Shown here one piece after another: positions 24,813 to 33,129 of a stretch of DNA of 64,000 bases. The stretch is from Streptoverticillium olivoreticuli subsp. olivoreticuli (GTDB taxonomy: Bacteria > Actinomycetota > Actinomycetes > Streptomycetales > Streptomycetaceae), in the NCBI RefSeq assembly GCF_003391135.1, contig NZ_CP031455.1:3565001-3629000 (forward strand), given 5' to 3'. Below the pieces are notes generated by a model, which was not told the DNA's origin, did not search any database, and saw only the letters and a program-made list of their open reading frames with translations. How positions within the stretch are numbered: the first letter of the stretch is position 1; each line of letters opens with the position of its first letter. The position numbers and the translations under genes were made by a program.

Positions 24813-25808
24813 GTGCACGGTATACGCGCTCGCGATCTCCCGTTGGTCCGCGCCGAGATGGCCTCCTGGCTGGCCGACCCCGGCCCGCTCGGCGGCCCGG
24901 CGACATGGGCGTTCGGCCACGAGCCGCGCACTGCGGCCGACGAGTGGCAGGCTGCCGGCACGTGGGCCACGGCGCTGCGAGCGGCCGACCTGTTCTACGT
25001 GTCCGCGGGCATGTCCCGAACGGCCGTGAGCGCGGGCGTCGCTCTGCCGTCCTACCGGCTTCACGAGGAGGACGTGCCGACCCCGAACGGGCTGCTGCTG
25101 TGGGAGGAGCCAGTCACCCCGGTCCACCACGGCGGGGAACTGACCGGGGCACCGCTGATCGCCGCCTCGTGGGCGACCCTAGGGAACCGCGTCTACGTAC
25201 GGCTGTGGACCTCGCGCGAGCACTGGATCACGTCCATGGCGGAGGGCGATCCCAAGCTCGGCCTACGGGACCTCTCCGTTGCCGAGACGCGGTACCTGCG
25301 GCTTCGGCATCCGCAGCCCGTCGTGTGCATGTTCGCCGGGTACCTGCCCTTCCGGAAGACCCCCGGCTGGCTGGAGTCAACGCCGTCGGACACCTCGTCC
25401 ATGTCCTGGGCCGAACTCGAAGACCGCTGCCGCGCCGCGTCCCGTCAGGAGCTCGCCGAGCGGGCGCTGATCGCATCGTGGCTGCTGATCGGGCAGACCA
25501 TCGTCCGTGAGGAAGAGGTCCAGGCTCCCAAGACGGCTGCGAAGCACCTGGCCCGGCTCGACCCGAGCCTCCTCGCCTCCGTGCGGTACGTGTACCTGCG
25601 GCACCGGCGGCGCGCACCCGCGCGCCCTGCCGTCGGCGACCAGCGCCGCTACGACCGGTACCAGTGGGTCGTGGGCGGGCACTGGCGTGACCACTGGTTC
25701 CCGTCCCGCCAGGCCAACCGGCCGTTGTGGATCGACGATCATCTAAAGGGCCCGGAGGGGGCGCCCCTCCTCGACCCGGCCAAGCTCGTGCGAATTCTTC
25801 GACGCTGA
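24813..25808 (+). CDS. Hypothetical actinophage-type protein, 331 aa
   Basis: Soluble, Trp/Arg-rich; residues 1-200 mixed alpha/beta (VRLWTSREHWITSMAEGD), residues 220-270 helical. It ends with VVGGHWRDHWFPSRQANRPLWI then KGPEGAPLL, a C-terminal motif I recall from many actinobacterial and actinophage proteins of unknown function. The GTG at 24813 with GGAAAGGAAC upstream is chosen; the longer ORF runs through the transposase out of frame. It is the last gene before the tRNA and may mark the end of the phage-derived segment. Confidence 0.65.
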   Translation: MHGIRARDLPLVRAEMASWLADPGPLGGPATWAFGHEPRTAADEWQAAGTWATALRAADLFYVSAGMSRTAVSAGVALPSYRLHEEDVPTPNGLLLWEEPVTPVHHGGELTGAPLIAASWATLGNRVYVRLWTSREHWITSMAEGDPKLGLRDLSVAETRYLRLRHPQPVVCMFAGYLPFRKTPGWLESTPSDTSSMSWAELEDRCRAASRQELAERALIASWLLIGQTIVREEEVQAPKTAAKHLARLDPSLLASVRYVYLRHRRRAPARPAVGDQRRYDRYQWVVGGHWRDHWFPSRQANRPLWIDDHLKGPEGAPLLDPAKLVRILRR

Positions 25809-25882
25809 GGTGGGGTTGCGCCGCGGCGATCGAGAACTGGTTCGCCCCCGTCGTGTCGATGCCGTACTGTTCACCGTACCGA

Positions 25883-25956
25883 CGCGGGGTGGAGCAGCTC
25901 GGTAGCTCGCTGGGCTCATAACCCAGAGGTCGCAGGTTCAAATCCTGTCCCCGCTA
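25883..25956 (+). tRNA. Initiator tRNA-fMet (CAU)
   Basis: Cloverleaf of 74 bases: acceptor CGCGGGG pairs with CCCCGC from position 2, leaving C1:U72 unpaired as in initiator tRNAs. The anticodon stem has the three G:C pairs (GGG-CTCATAA-CCC) diagnostic of initiators. T-arm GGTTCAAATCC is canonical and the 3' CCA is not encoded. A perfect hairpin follows. A complete tRNA gene is a favourite integration target of phages, so it may mark an attachment site; no second copy of the 3' end was found in the window. Confidence 0.93.
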
Positions 25957-25964
25957 CTTTCGCG

Positions 25965-25992
25965 TGAAGGCCCGGCGTATGCCGGGCCTTCA
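25965..25992 (+). terminator. tRNA terminator hairpin
   Basis: A perfect 12-bp stem (25965-25976 with 25981-25992) and GTAT loop 9 bases after the tRNA. The 280 bases that follow, to 26272, hold no recognised gene. Confidence 0.85.
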
Positions 25993-26272
25993 CTGCATCC
26001 GGGTCCGTTCACGGACGTAGTGGCCTTCCCTGAGCCGGAGTTGCCTCCGCAGGACAATCAGAGAGGTTCTCGCTCCCGGCGGTACTGCGGGTGCATGGTT
26101 CCGGGTGGCCGCCGTTTGGTCACCTCGCAGAGGTAGCCGTTTCGGTCGTCGCCAGAGGCCCTGTTGCGCTATGTCCGATGAGGTCGGCGTTTCCTACGCT
26201 TCGGGGGTTCAGATGCGGCTGCGGACCTTCCCACTATCCCTGGGGAGATCCGCAGTGGTGTTCGGGTGTCGC

Positions 26273-26485
26273 TCATTCGGTGATGACGCTGGTGACGAAT
26301 GCGGTCCATGCTGCGGTCGTGAAGACCAGCTTCGGGCTGGCGGGGTTCTTGCTGTCGCGGACGGGGACGATGCCTTGGCTGTGGTGATCGTCGCTGACTT
26401 CGACGCAGGCGGCGCCGTTGCCGCTGTGGCTGGACTTGCGCCAGCGGGTTCGGGTGAAGTCGATGTGGGCGGTGGTGCCGTTCAC
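26273..26485 (-). CDS. DUF397 protein, 70 aa
   Basis: Matches DUF397: TRWRKSSHSGNGAACVEVSD, then IVPVRDSKNPASPKLVFT and TAAWTAFVTSV. These small proteins pair with DUF5753-containing XRE regulators in streptomycetes; BldB-like biology and antitoxin-like roles have been proposed for such pairs. Its ATG overlaps the stop of the upstream regulator gene by four bases. Confidence 0.9.
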   Translation of the reverse strand: MNGTTAHIDFTRTRWRKSSHSGNGAACVEVSDDHHSQGIVPVRDSKNPASPKLVFTTAAWTAFVTSVITE

Positions 26486-27357
26486 TGGTGCTCCTCTTCA
26501 AGAACCGTGCTGATCAAGGAGATTGACTCGTCGGGGCTGAGCGCATTGGCCTGTAGCCGATCGTAGAAGGCGTTGTAGATGGCGACATTCTCTGGCCTGT
26601 CCCCGAACTCCCCGGAGAGGCCATCTTCGCGATAGGCGATCTCCCTGCCGGAGGGCATGGTCAAGATCGAGACGAGTCCGGAGGCGAGAACCCCGCCCGG
26701 GATGGGGCGGTCGTAAGGGAGAACCTGGAAGGTGACACGGGGTTTTCGTGCCAGGTCCAAGAGCTTGGACAGCTGGTCGCGCATGACCTCGTGGCTGCCG
26801 ATGATCCGGTGCAGCACCTCCTCGGCGAGGACTGACCAGAACCAGGGGGCGTTGGGGCCGTCGAGGAGCTTCTGGCGCCCTATGCGTTCGTCGACGCGTT
26901 CTTGCAGGTCTCCGGTGCCGAAGAACTCGACTCCGTCACGGATGAAGACGCGGGCGTACGCCTCGGTCTGCGCCAGGCCGGGGATGACGTTGGTGAAGTG
27001 GCGGATTCGCGTCGCTCTCGCCTCTGCGTCGATGTACCGTCGCGCCCATGCGGGGTAGCCCTCCTCCTGCCCTGTCACCTTGCGGACGTGATGCCACAGT
27101 TGGGCGAGTTCGCGATCGGCGTTGAGGACTGCGTCGATGCGTTCCGCGAGGGGCTTTGACGGGATCTCGTTACCGAGCTCGATCTGGGCGACCATCGGCT
27201 GCGAGATCGGGATGAGCTTCCCCAGTTGAGTCTGGGTAAGTCCAGCGGCTTTGCGTCGTTTGCGCATGATGCCGCCCGCGTAGGACGGGAGATCTCGTAA
27301 CGAGTCAATTTCTCTCGGAGCTGGCACAGTCGCCCCCAGATGTCCGTTGTGCGCCAT
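26482..27357 (-). CDS. XRE regulator with DUF5753, 291 aa
   Basis: Residues 28-85 are an XRE helix-turn-helix (RKRRKAAGLTQTQLGKLIPISQPMV). Residues 105-285 form the DUF5753 ligand/partner domain: RHFTNVIPGLAQTEAYAR, ERIGRQKLL, FWSVLAEEVLHRIIG and VLPYDRPIPGG. It is co-transcribed with the DUF397 gene and divergent from the HAD/RiPP cluster, so it may control it. The start at 27357 gives the usual family length. Confidence 0.9.
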   Translation of the reverse strand: MAHNGHLGATVPAPREIDSLRDLPSYAGGIMRKRRKAAGLTQTQLGKLIPISQPMVAQIELGNEIPSKPLAERIDAVLNADRELAQLWHHVRKVTGQEEGYPAWARRYIDAEARATRIRHFTNVIPGLAQTEAYARVFIRDGVEFFGTGDLQERVDERIGRQKLLDGPNAPWFWSVLAEEVLHRIIGSHEVMRDQLSKLLDLARKPRVTFQVLPYDRPIPGGVLASGLVSILTMPSGREIAYREDGLSGEFGDRPENVAIYNAFYDRLQANALSPDESISLISTVLEEEHQ

Positions 27358-27579
27358 TGCTAATACGTGCTCTCAAACTCAAATACCCGCAGCATGGTGA
27401 TCTGCTCCACGGGCCCTAATACTGGGAGCCTGAACGTAGCTCCTCCGGCGGTTCGGCGTCAGCCGTTCTACCGTGCCGATGCCCTGGAGGAGGCACTCGC
27501 AAGCGCGGCGACGGGCTGGCCCATCCCCGCCGCCCTCTGGACACCGTCCCACTTGGCCCTTCCTTTCTGGAGCCGTGCC

Positions 27580-27888
27580 ATGCCCAACTTCCCGGGCACC
27601 GCCATGCCCTCGATGCCCGTCACTGAGTCGTCGAAGCAGGTCGAGAGGCCGACGTTGCAGCAGAAGCTCAAGAAGCAGCACCCGCTCCTGCCGTCGACCG
27701 CGACCTACGGCGACCCCAGCACCTGGAGCCGCGACACGGTCGAGACGTACCTCGACCTCGCCGCCGCCCAGGAGACAGAGCAGTTGACCGCCCCCGCACG
27801 TCACGCCGGACCGCACGTTGCCGCCGACCGCGCCGCCGCGCTCGTCCCGCCCGTCACCGCTTCACGGAAGGAGGCCGCTGGTGGCTGA
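27580..27888 (+). CDS. Hypothetical protein, 102 aa
   Basis: A polar, probably disordered protein (Pro/Thr/Ala-rich) with a helix around DTVETYLDLAAAQETEQL. No family recognised. The ATG is preceded by CTGGAG. The last eight bases overlap the next start (GTGGCTGA). It opens the plus-strand cargo cluster; a role as a precursor or chaperone-like peptide cannot be excluded. Confidence 0.5.
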   Translation: MPNFPGTAMPSMPVTESSKQVERPTLQQKLKKQHPLLPSTATYGDPSTWSRDTVETYLDLAAAQETEQLTAPARHAGPHVAADRAAALVPPVTASRKEAAGG

Positions 27889-28540
27889 CCACGTGGGGCT
27901 GTTCGACCTGGATGACACTCTGCTCGAACGCCGTCAGGTCTTCCCGAAGTGGGCGGGCGAGTTCGCCAGCGAACACGGTGTACCGGTGGAGTGGCTGATG
28001 CGGACCGACCCGGCGTACGTGGGGAGACGGCCGGAGTTCTTCGAGGCCGTGAAGACAACCTTCGAGCTGCGTCCGTCAGCGGCGGACCTGCACGCCCGGT
28101 ACCTGGACCGCATGCCGGAACTGGCCGAGCCCGACCCTGACGTACAGGCCATGCTCGTGGAGCTGCGCAAGGCAGGGTGGCGGTTGGGCGTGGTCACCAA
28201 CGGCACGGTGCGGCACCAGATGCAGAAAATCCTGCGAACCGGGTTGTACGACCTGGTGGACACGGTCGTCATCTCCGGCGAGGTCGGCGTGCACAAGCCG
28301 GACGCACGGATCTTCCGCCACGCCATGGCGCGGATCGGAGCGGAGCCGGGCCCGAAGTCGGCGATGGTCGGCGACAGCCTGCGGGATGACATCACAGGCG
28401 CCCAGAACGCCGGGCTCACGACCGTGTGGGTCTCCCACGGCCGTCCACTCCCCCACCCGGGTCCGTTCCCCCACCACGTCGTCCGTACGGTCACCGAGGC
28501 CCCCGAGGTGTTTCGTTCCGTCATCACCGCGAACAGGTGA
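27881..28540 (+). CDS. HAD-family phosphatase, 219 aa
   Basis: All HAD motifs are present: GLFDLDDTLL (I, nucleophile Asp and general acid Asp), VVTNGTV (II), HKPDARIF with Lys (III) and AMVGDSLRDDITGAQNAGL (IV). A helical cap lies between I and II, as in the subclass with HAD-IA-type caps acting on small phosphate esters, often nucleotides or sugars. The GTG at 27881 has GGAAGGAGG 7 bases upstream, a strong site, and overlaps the preceding gene. Confidence 0.85.
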   Translation: MADHVGLFDLDDTLLERRQVFPKWAGEFASEHGVPVEWLMRTDPAYVGRRPEFFEAVKTTFELRPSAADLHARYLDRMPELAEPDPDVQAMLVELRKAGWRLGVVTNGTVRHQMQKILRTGLYDLVDTVVISGEVGVHKPDARIFRHAMARIGAEPGPKSAMVGDSLRDDITGAQNAGLTTVWVSHGRPLPHPGPFPHHVVRTVTEAPEVFRSVITANR

Positions 28541-28768
28541 TGACGAGCACCTGGCCGACGCTCATTGCGACGCCGGACCTTCCCGCCAAGGAGTGATCAG
28601 CCATGGACTCCCGTGCTTCCAAGCCGTCGTGGCGTCCAGCCGGGAGACCTAGACTCATGGGCATTTCCCGTGCCGGCTCTCCGCCACCGAGAGGCACAAC
28701 GGCTATACAGCTGGCCCTGGGTGTCGCCGGGCGCGTTTCCGGTCCAGCATTCGAAGAGAGGTGTTCCC

Positions 28769-29203
28769 GTGCCCAAGAAGGTCACCAAGGACAAGGTTCT
28801 GTGCTACGTCGTCCGCGACGGCAAGCTACTGGTGTTCCGTCACACCGACTACAGCTACGAGGAGGTTGGCATCCAGGTCCCGGCAGGCAGCATCCGGGAG
28901 GGAGAGACGCCGGAGGTGGCGGCGCTGCGTGAGGCTCGCGAGGAAACCGGCCTGAAGAACTTCAAGATCGTGCGGAAGCTCGGCGAGACCGAGTACGACA
29001 TCAGCCCGTATCGGTTCGAGCTCCAGCGCCGTCACGTCTTCCATCTGGAACTGACCGAGCCCACCCGGGATCGGTGGATGAGCCAGGAGGACCACGACGG
29101 GGAGCAAGAGCCCACCCACTTCGAATGCTTCTGGATCCCACTGGAGGCCGCACACATCCTCCAGTCCGGTCAGGGCGCCCTCCTGGGACGCCTGTACGAC
29201 TGA
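28769..29203 (+). CDS. Nudix hydrolase, 144 aa
   Basis: A complete Nudix box: GSIREGETPEVAALREAREE then TGL. Before it, DKVLCYVVRDGKLLVFRH gives the typical first strand. Such enzymes split nucleoside diphosphates linked to another moiety. GTG start with GAGAGG upstream. It is the third gene in the cargo cluster and the first of four Nudix domains there. Confidence 0.85.
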   Translation: MPKKVTKDKVLCYVVRDGKLLVFRHTDYSYEEVGIQVPAGSIREGETPEVAALREAREETGLKNFKIVRKLGETEYDISPYRFELQRRHVFHLELTEPTRDRWMSQEDHDGEQEPTHFECFWIPLEAAHILQSGQGALLGRLYD

Positions 29204-29239
29204 TTCCTGTACCGGTCACGGCTTTCCTGGAGGCAGCCG

Positions 29240-31129
29240 ATGCACCGCACTGTCGAACAGCACGACGCGATTGCCCAGTTGTACCGAAGTCTGGAAGCCG
29301 AGGACACCGGCAGCGCCGTATCGGTGATCTTGAAGCTGCGCGGTGAAACTTGCAACATCGACTGCCTGTACTGCTACGAGAAGCGCAAGGAGGCCTCGGG
29401 AGGAGCCCGGATCGACGCCAGCCAGGTTCGTCGACTCACCGAGCTCTTCCAGGGACGTCCACTCGCCGTCGAGCTCCACGGCGGCGAACCGCTGACCGCC
29501 GGGCGTGACCACGTTGCCGACATCCTGCGCGAACTGGCCGGCCAGCCCACCGTGGTCCGTGTCTCGATACAGACCAACGGCGTGTTGCTGGACGAGCAGT
29601 GGCTGGACCTCTTCGACGCCCTGTACCCGGGCCTTCAGATCGGCATCTCCCTGGACGGTGACGCGGCGGCCAATGCCTGGCGGGTCGGCTACGACGGCAA
29701 CCCGGTATACCCGCGCGTCGCCGCCGCCTTGCGGCTGCTGGCCGCCCGGGATCGCAAGGTCGGCCTGATCGCTGCGGTCACCCCCGCCGTGCTCGGGCGG
29801 GCCGATGCCGTCGTGGACCATCTCGCCAGCTTCAGTGCTGTCAACGCCATCAGCCTCGCCCCCTGTTTCGACGCCTCCGTCCAGCGCCCCACCTCCACCG
29901 GCGGGCGGCGCCTGCCCACGAGCCGACGGCTCCAGGAAGCCGCCGTGCGCGGTCCCGGTGGCCCCGCGTGGGCGATCACTCCAGCCGAGTACGCCGAGTT
30001 CGTGCTCGCCGCCACCATCCGGTGGATCGGCGCCGGGTACTTCGCCCGCTTGAAACTGGAACCGGCGGTGTCCACCATCCGGCGGCTGCGCGGGCTAGAC
30101 ACCACCTTCTGCCACTTCTCCAACTTGAAGTGCGACCACGTCTTCACGCTGTCCCCGGACGGACGGCTTGGCAGCTGCGACGAACTGCCCTGGCCCCAAG
30201 CCCAGCTCACCCGCCTGGACCAGGTCTCTGGCCAGGCCGCGGTCATCGCGGCCCAGCGGCGGCTGCCGTTGCTGAATCAGGGCAAGGCCCTGATGGAGCG
30301 GTGTATCACCTGTGACTACCAGTCCGCGTGCGGCGGCGGCTGCGTGGCCACCCGCTGGCGCCAGGACCACGCCGGGGACCAGGACGCCTACTGTGACTAC
30401 CGGATGAGGATGATCGACGGCATCGCCGCGCTCCTCGCCCAGCCCGCACACCCGGCGGGCGCCTGGTGCCGCACGGTGCGCTGGCGCCCCCGTACCCCGA
30501 ACACCATGCGTGACGTCGCCGCCTTCCTCGCCCATTGGAACAGCCCCGGCACGTCCAGGGCGCCTGTGCGGCTGCGCACCAGCGCGTACGGCAACATCAA
30601 CACCGTCGGCCTGCCCGGCGTCCACGAGGCCGACGACCTCGACCCGGCCCACCCCCAGTGGCACGAGGCGATCGAACCCGGAGTGCGTTCCCTGGTCGAC
30701 GCCGTCACCCGCGCGTGGGGATTGGTCACCTACGACAGCTGCCAGGGCCACTCTTACCCCGACGTCGACCTGGAGCCCGCCGAACGACGGGTTGGCATCC
30801 TCCCGCGCGACGGCGCCGAGTACGCCCAGGCCGCCGACGCCCTGTGCCGGGCGGTCACCGCCGCTACCCCCGACCTGCCTGCCGCAGTGCAGGTGACTGT
30901 CGGTCGCGCGGAGCTGACCTGCGAGGTCGCCGGCCGGACTACCCCCGCCCTCGACCTGGCGTTGCGGCCAGCTCCCGGCCACGGGTGGCCGTCCTACTTC
31001 GATGCCGTGGACGCGGCCACCGCGGCCATCGTCGATGCCCTGCACAGCGAGGCCCCCGCGGCCGACAGGGGATGCTGCTGTCCAGTGCCGCAGGCCTCCA
31101 CGTACGCCGTCAAGGAGATGGGGGCATGA
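29240..31129 (+). CDS. Radical SAM/SPASM protein with C-terminal extension
   Basis: 629 residues. The radical SAM core has C38xxxC42xxC45 (TCNIDCLYCYEKRK), a GGEPL SAM-binding strand and a NGVLLDEQWL motif. A SPASM region with several Cys (CHFSNLKCDHVF, SCDELPW, CITCDYQSACGGGC, YCDY) follows to about residue 395 and would hold one or two auxiliary 4Fe-4S clusters. This type modifies ribosomal peptides (FxsB-like relatives form cyclophane or related crosslinks). The last 200 residues are an additional domain with YDSCQGHSY at about 498-506. The ATG has CTGGAGG upstream. Stop overlaps the next gene. Confidence 0.85.
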   Translation: MHRTVEQHDAIAQLYRSLEAEDTGSAVSVILKLRGETCNIDCLYCYEKRKEASGGARIDASQVRRLTELFQGRPLAVELHGGEPLTAGRDHVADILRELAGQPTVVRVSIQTNGVLLDEQWLDLFDALYPGLQIGISLDGDAAANAWRVGYDGNPVYPRVAAALRLLAARDRKVGLIAAVTPAVLGRADAVVDHLASFSAVNAISLAPCFDASVQRPTSTGGRRLPTSRRLQEAAVRGPGGPAWAITPAEYAEFVLAATIRWIGAGYFARLKLEPAVSTIRRLRGLDTTFCHFSNLKCDHVFTLSPDGRLGSCDELPWPQAQLTRLDQVSGQAAVIAAQRRLPLLNQGKALMERCITCDYQSACGGGCVATRWRQDHAGDQDAYCDYRMRMIDGIAALLAQPAHPAGAWCRTVRWRPRTPNTMRDVAAFLAHWNSPGTSRAPVRLRTSAYGNINTVGLPGVHEADDLDPAHPQWHEAIEPGVRSLVDAVTRAWGLVTYDSCQGHSYPDVDLEPAERRVGILPRDGAEYAQAADALCRAVTAATPDLPAAVQVTVGRAELTCEVAGRTTPALDLALRPAPGHGWPSYFDAVDAATAAIVDALHSEAPAADRGCCCPVPQASTYAVKEMGA

Positions 31130-31749
31130 GCAGCATTACGGACACATTGACGATCCATCAGCTATTGGGGCGGATCGCGTACTTCCACGCCCTGTTCATC
31201 GAACCCGCGCTCCAGCCCAGCACACTGCGCGGGCCGGGCTCGGAGTGCTGCAACCACGCCGCAAATCCTGGTCAATACTCCGTCGGCGAGGTACTGCCGG
31301 ACTCCGCCTGGTCGGCCCTCACCGAGGTCGCGTCCACCCTCCCGACCTACCACCGGCCGTGCCCGAAGGCCGACGGCGTGTGCTGCGCTACCTGCCGCGT
31401 CGCCTCCGCAGCCGCAGCCGTCGCGGCCGGATGGGCGCAGACCGAGTACCGCAGCTACCGGCAGACCAAACCCGCCGTGTCGCTGCTGCACGTCTGCGAG
31501 CGCGCCGCGGCGGCACGGCTCGGGCGGGTCTTCGCCGACCAGTACGCCGCCTCTTGTCCGACGCTGGACCGGCTCACCGCGCCGGAAGTGCTCCCGGGTA
31601 CCGAGGAACTTCCCTTGACCGGCGAGCTGCTGGCCCTGTGGGCCGACCCGACCACCACCACCCGTCAGCCCGTGGCCAGTTGGCTCAACCATTGCACCGG
31701 TCTGGACGATGTCCGCCGCGTGCTCGAGATGCGGAGGACCGGCTCGTGA
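31126..31749 (+). CDS. Hypothetical Cys-rich protein in RiPP cluster, 207 aa
   Basis: Unrecognised. A helical N-terminus (LTIHQLLGRIAYFHALFIEPAL) is followed by cysteine clusters (SECCNHA, CPKADGVCCATC) which could hold metal. It starts with ATGA overlap on the radical SAM gene and ends with GTGA overlap on the oxygenase, so it is tightly coupled to both. A partner or leader-binding role is an inference from position alone. Confidence 0.6.
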   Translation: MSSITDTLTIHQLLGRIAYFHALFIEPALQPSTLRGPGSECCNHAANPGQYSVGEVLPDSAWSALTEVASTLPTYHRPCPKADGVCCATCRVASAAAAVAAGWAQTEYRSYRQTKPAVSLLHVCERAAAARLGRVFADQYAASCPTLDRLTAPEVLPGTEELPLTGELLALWADPTTTTRQPVASWLNHCTGLDDVRRVLEMRRTGS

Positions 31750-32477
31750 TCCATATCGCCGAGACCGTCACGGTCGGCAGCGTCGAAGGCTTCCTCGGCA
31801 CCGAGGAGCTGGCCCAGATCACCTCCGTGATGGACGGCTTCCTCACCGAGAAGGCACGCGCCCGCTTCGGCGAGGAGCGGACCACTTCCATTCATGAGAT
31901 CCCCGGCCATTCCCACGACCAGGCGATGGTGGTGTACGAGCCAGCCGGCCGAGTGGAGATGCCGAAGGTCCCGGCCGAGGTGGAGCAAGTGCTTCAGCAC
32001 GCCTTCGACCGTGCCCGTCCCGCACTGTCCCGTGTCATGCCGTCGATCACCGCCTGCCGGCCGTGGACGTACGTCGAGTACGGCCCCGGCCAGCACATCA
32101 CCAGCCACCTCGACAGCATCGCCCCCGACCCGCTCGCCTGGCCGCGGCAGATCGCCGGAATCAGTGTCGTGATCAGTGAGGCGGAGGCCGGCGGCGCCTT
32201 CTACGTCGAGAGTTCCTCCAGTGACCGCCTGTGGAATACCTGCCTCGACCAGGCCGGGAAGTACGACTATGCCGACGGCATGTGGCTGGCCCACGACGGC
32301 GCCGATCACTCCGCCGACTGGTTCACGCAGATGCCCCGCACCCGGTGGAGCGTGAACCCTTCTCCGGGCGCCGCACTGCTGTACGGGTCCCAGCTCGCCC
32401 ACGGCACCGAGCCTGTAGACCGCGGCCGGGTCGCGAAGTTCATCAGCTGGCTGATCGCCGAGAAACACTTGGGGTGA
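31746..32477 (+). CDS. 2OG-Fe(II) oxygenase, 243 aa
   Basis: The double-stranded beta-helix iron site is visible: H121xD123 (ITSHLDS), distal H219 (LAHGTEP) and R228 for 2-oxoglutarate. A GGAFYVESS strand lies between. These enzymes hydroxylate unactivated C-H bonds. Next to a radical SAM enzyme, a precursor-sized peptide and an HExxH hydroxylase, the probable substrate is a peptide, but a nucleotide or small molecule remains possible. GTG start overlaps the previous stop. Confidence 0.8.
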   Translation: MIHIAETVTVGSVEGFLGTEELAQITSVMDGFLTEKARARFGEERTTSIHEIPGHSHDQAMVVYEPAGRVEMPKVPAEVEQVLQHAFDRARPALSRVMPSITACRPWTYVEYGPGQHITSHLDSIAPDPLAWPRQIAGISVVISEAEAGGAFYVESSSSDRLWNTCLDQAGKYDYADGMWLAHDGADHSADWFTQMPRTRWSVNPSPGAALLYGSQLAHGTEPVDRGRVAKFISWLIAEKHLG

Positions 32478-32482
32478 GTCGC

Positions 32483-33118
32483 ATGTTGCTGGCGTTGGAA
32501 GGGATTGCCGGAGCAGGGAAGAGCACGTTGCGCGACCGGCTCTTGGCCGCCGCCGCAGCCGAGGGCATCCGACTCGGGCACATCGGCCAGTTCTCCTGGC
32601 TGTCGCTTCAGGCGACCCGCACTCTCATCGATCTGCGGGCAGGCCGCCCGGCGAAGACAAGCAAGCAGGCGCTGGCGGCCGCCCGCCGCGACCTCGAACT
32701 CCATGCCCGCCACAACCTCGCACCCGCCTTGTCCCTGGGCCCGGTGGTCGCCGACCGGCTCACCCTGTCGACCGTCTGTCTTCTCGCTCTTCTGGACGGC
32801 CGTCCTGTCGCCGACCACGTCCTTCACCTGGCCGAGGTGGCACCCGCGCGGGCAGAGCTGACCGTCCTGCTGACCACCGAGCCGGAGGTGTGCCACACCC
32901 GACTCGCTCGTCGGCCCACCTCGCGCCGCTTCGGCGACGACCCGTCGACCGCCTGCCGACTCGCCGACCTGTACGAGCAGGCCGCCACCGCCTGGACCGA
33001 GACGACGGGACTTCCCGTGCTGCGGCACTCATGCACCACCGAGCCCGAACTCGACCTGCTGACCGCCGCCTGCCTGAACCAGCTGCGTACAGCCGCCCCG
33101 CATGCGGCACGAATATGA
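32483..33118 (+). CDS. Thymidylate-kinase-like P-loop kinase, 211 aa
   Basis: P-loop EGIAGAGKST at residues 6-15, a DR-type motif (VVADRLTLSTVCLL) and a lid-like Arg-rich stretch (CHTRLARRPTSRRFGDD). Overall resembles dTMP/nucleoside kinases, but the usual thymidylate kinase motifs are incomplete, so the substrate is unknown. The ATG has GGGGTGA upstream; a GTG at 32474 overlapping the previous stop would add three residues. The last codons overlap an ATGA in frame with the kinase gene that follows. Confidence 0.7.
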   Translation: MLLALEGIAGAGKSTLRDRLLAAAAAEGIRLGHIGQFSWLSLQATRTLIDLRAGRPAKTSKQALAAARRDLELHARHNLAPALSLGPVVADRLTLSTVCLLALLDGRPVADHVLHLAEVAPARAELTVLLTTEPEVCHTRLARRPTSRRFGDDPSTACRLADLYEQAATAWTETTGLPVLRHSCTTEPELDLLTAACLNQLRTAAPHAARI

Positions 33119-33129
33119 GGAGCCGCTCC

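Noticed and set aside
25883..25956. Second copy of the tRNA 3' end as an attachment core
   Set aside because: I looked for GGTTCAAATCCTG elsewhere in the window and found none, so no att pair is claimed.
26091..26566. Plus-strand ORFs opposite the DUF397 and XRE genes
   Set aside because: They are antisense to two well-recognised minus-strand families and lack a sensible composition.
28603..28932. Plus-strand ORF of 109 codons with AAGGAG before its ATG
   Set aside because: The ribosome-binding site is good, but the protein is Arg/Gly/Pro-rich and runs out of frame through the Nudix gene.
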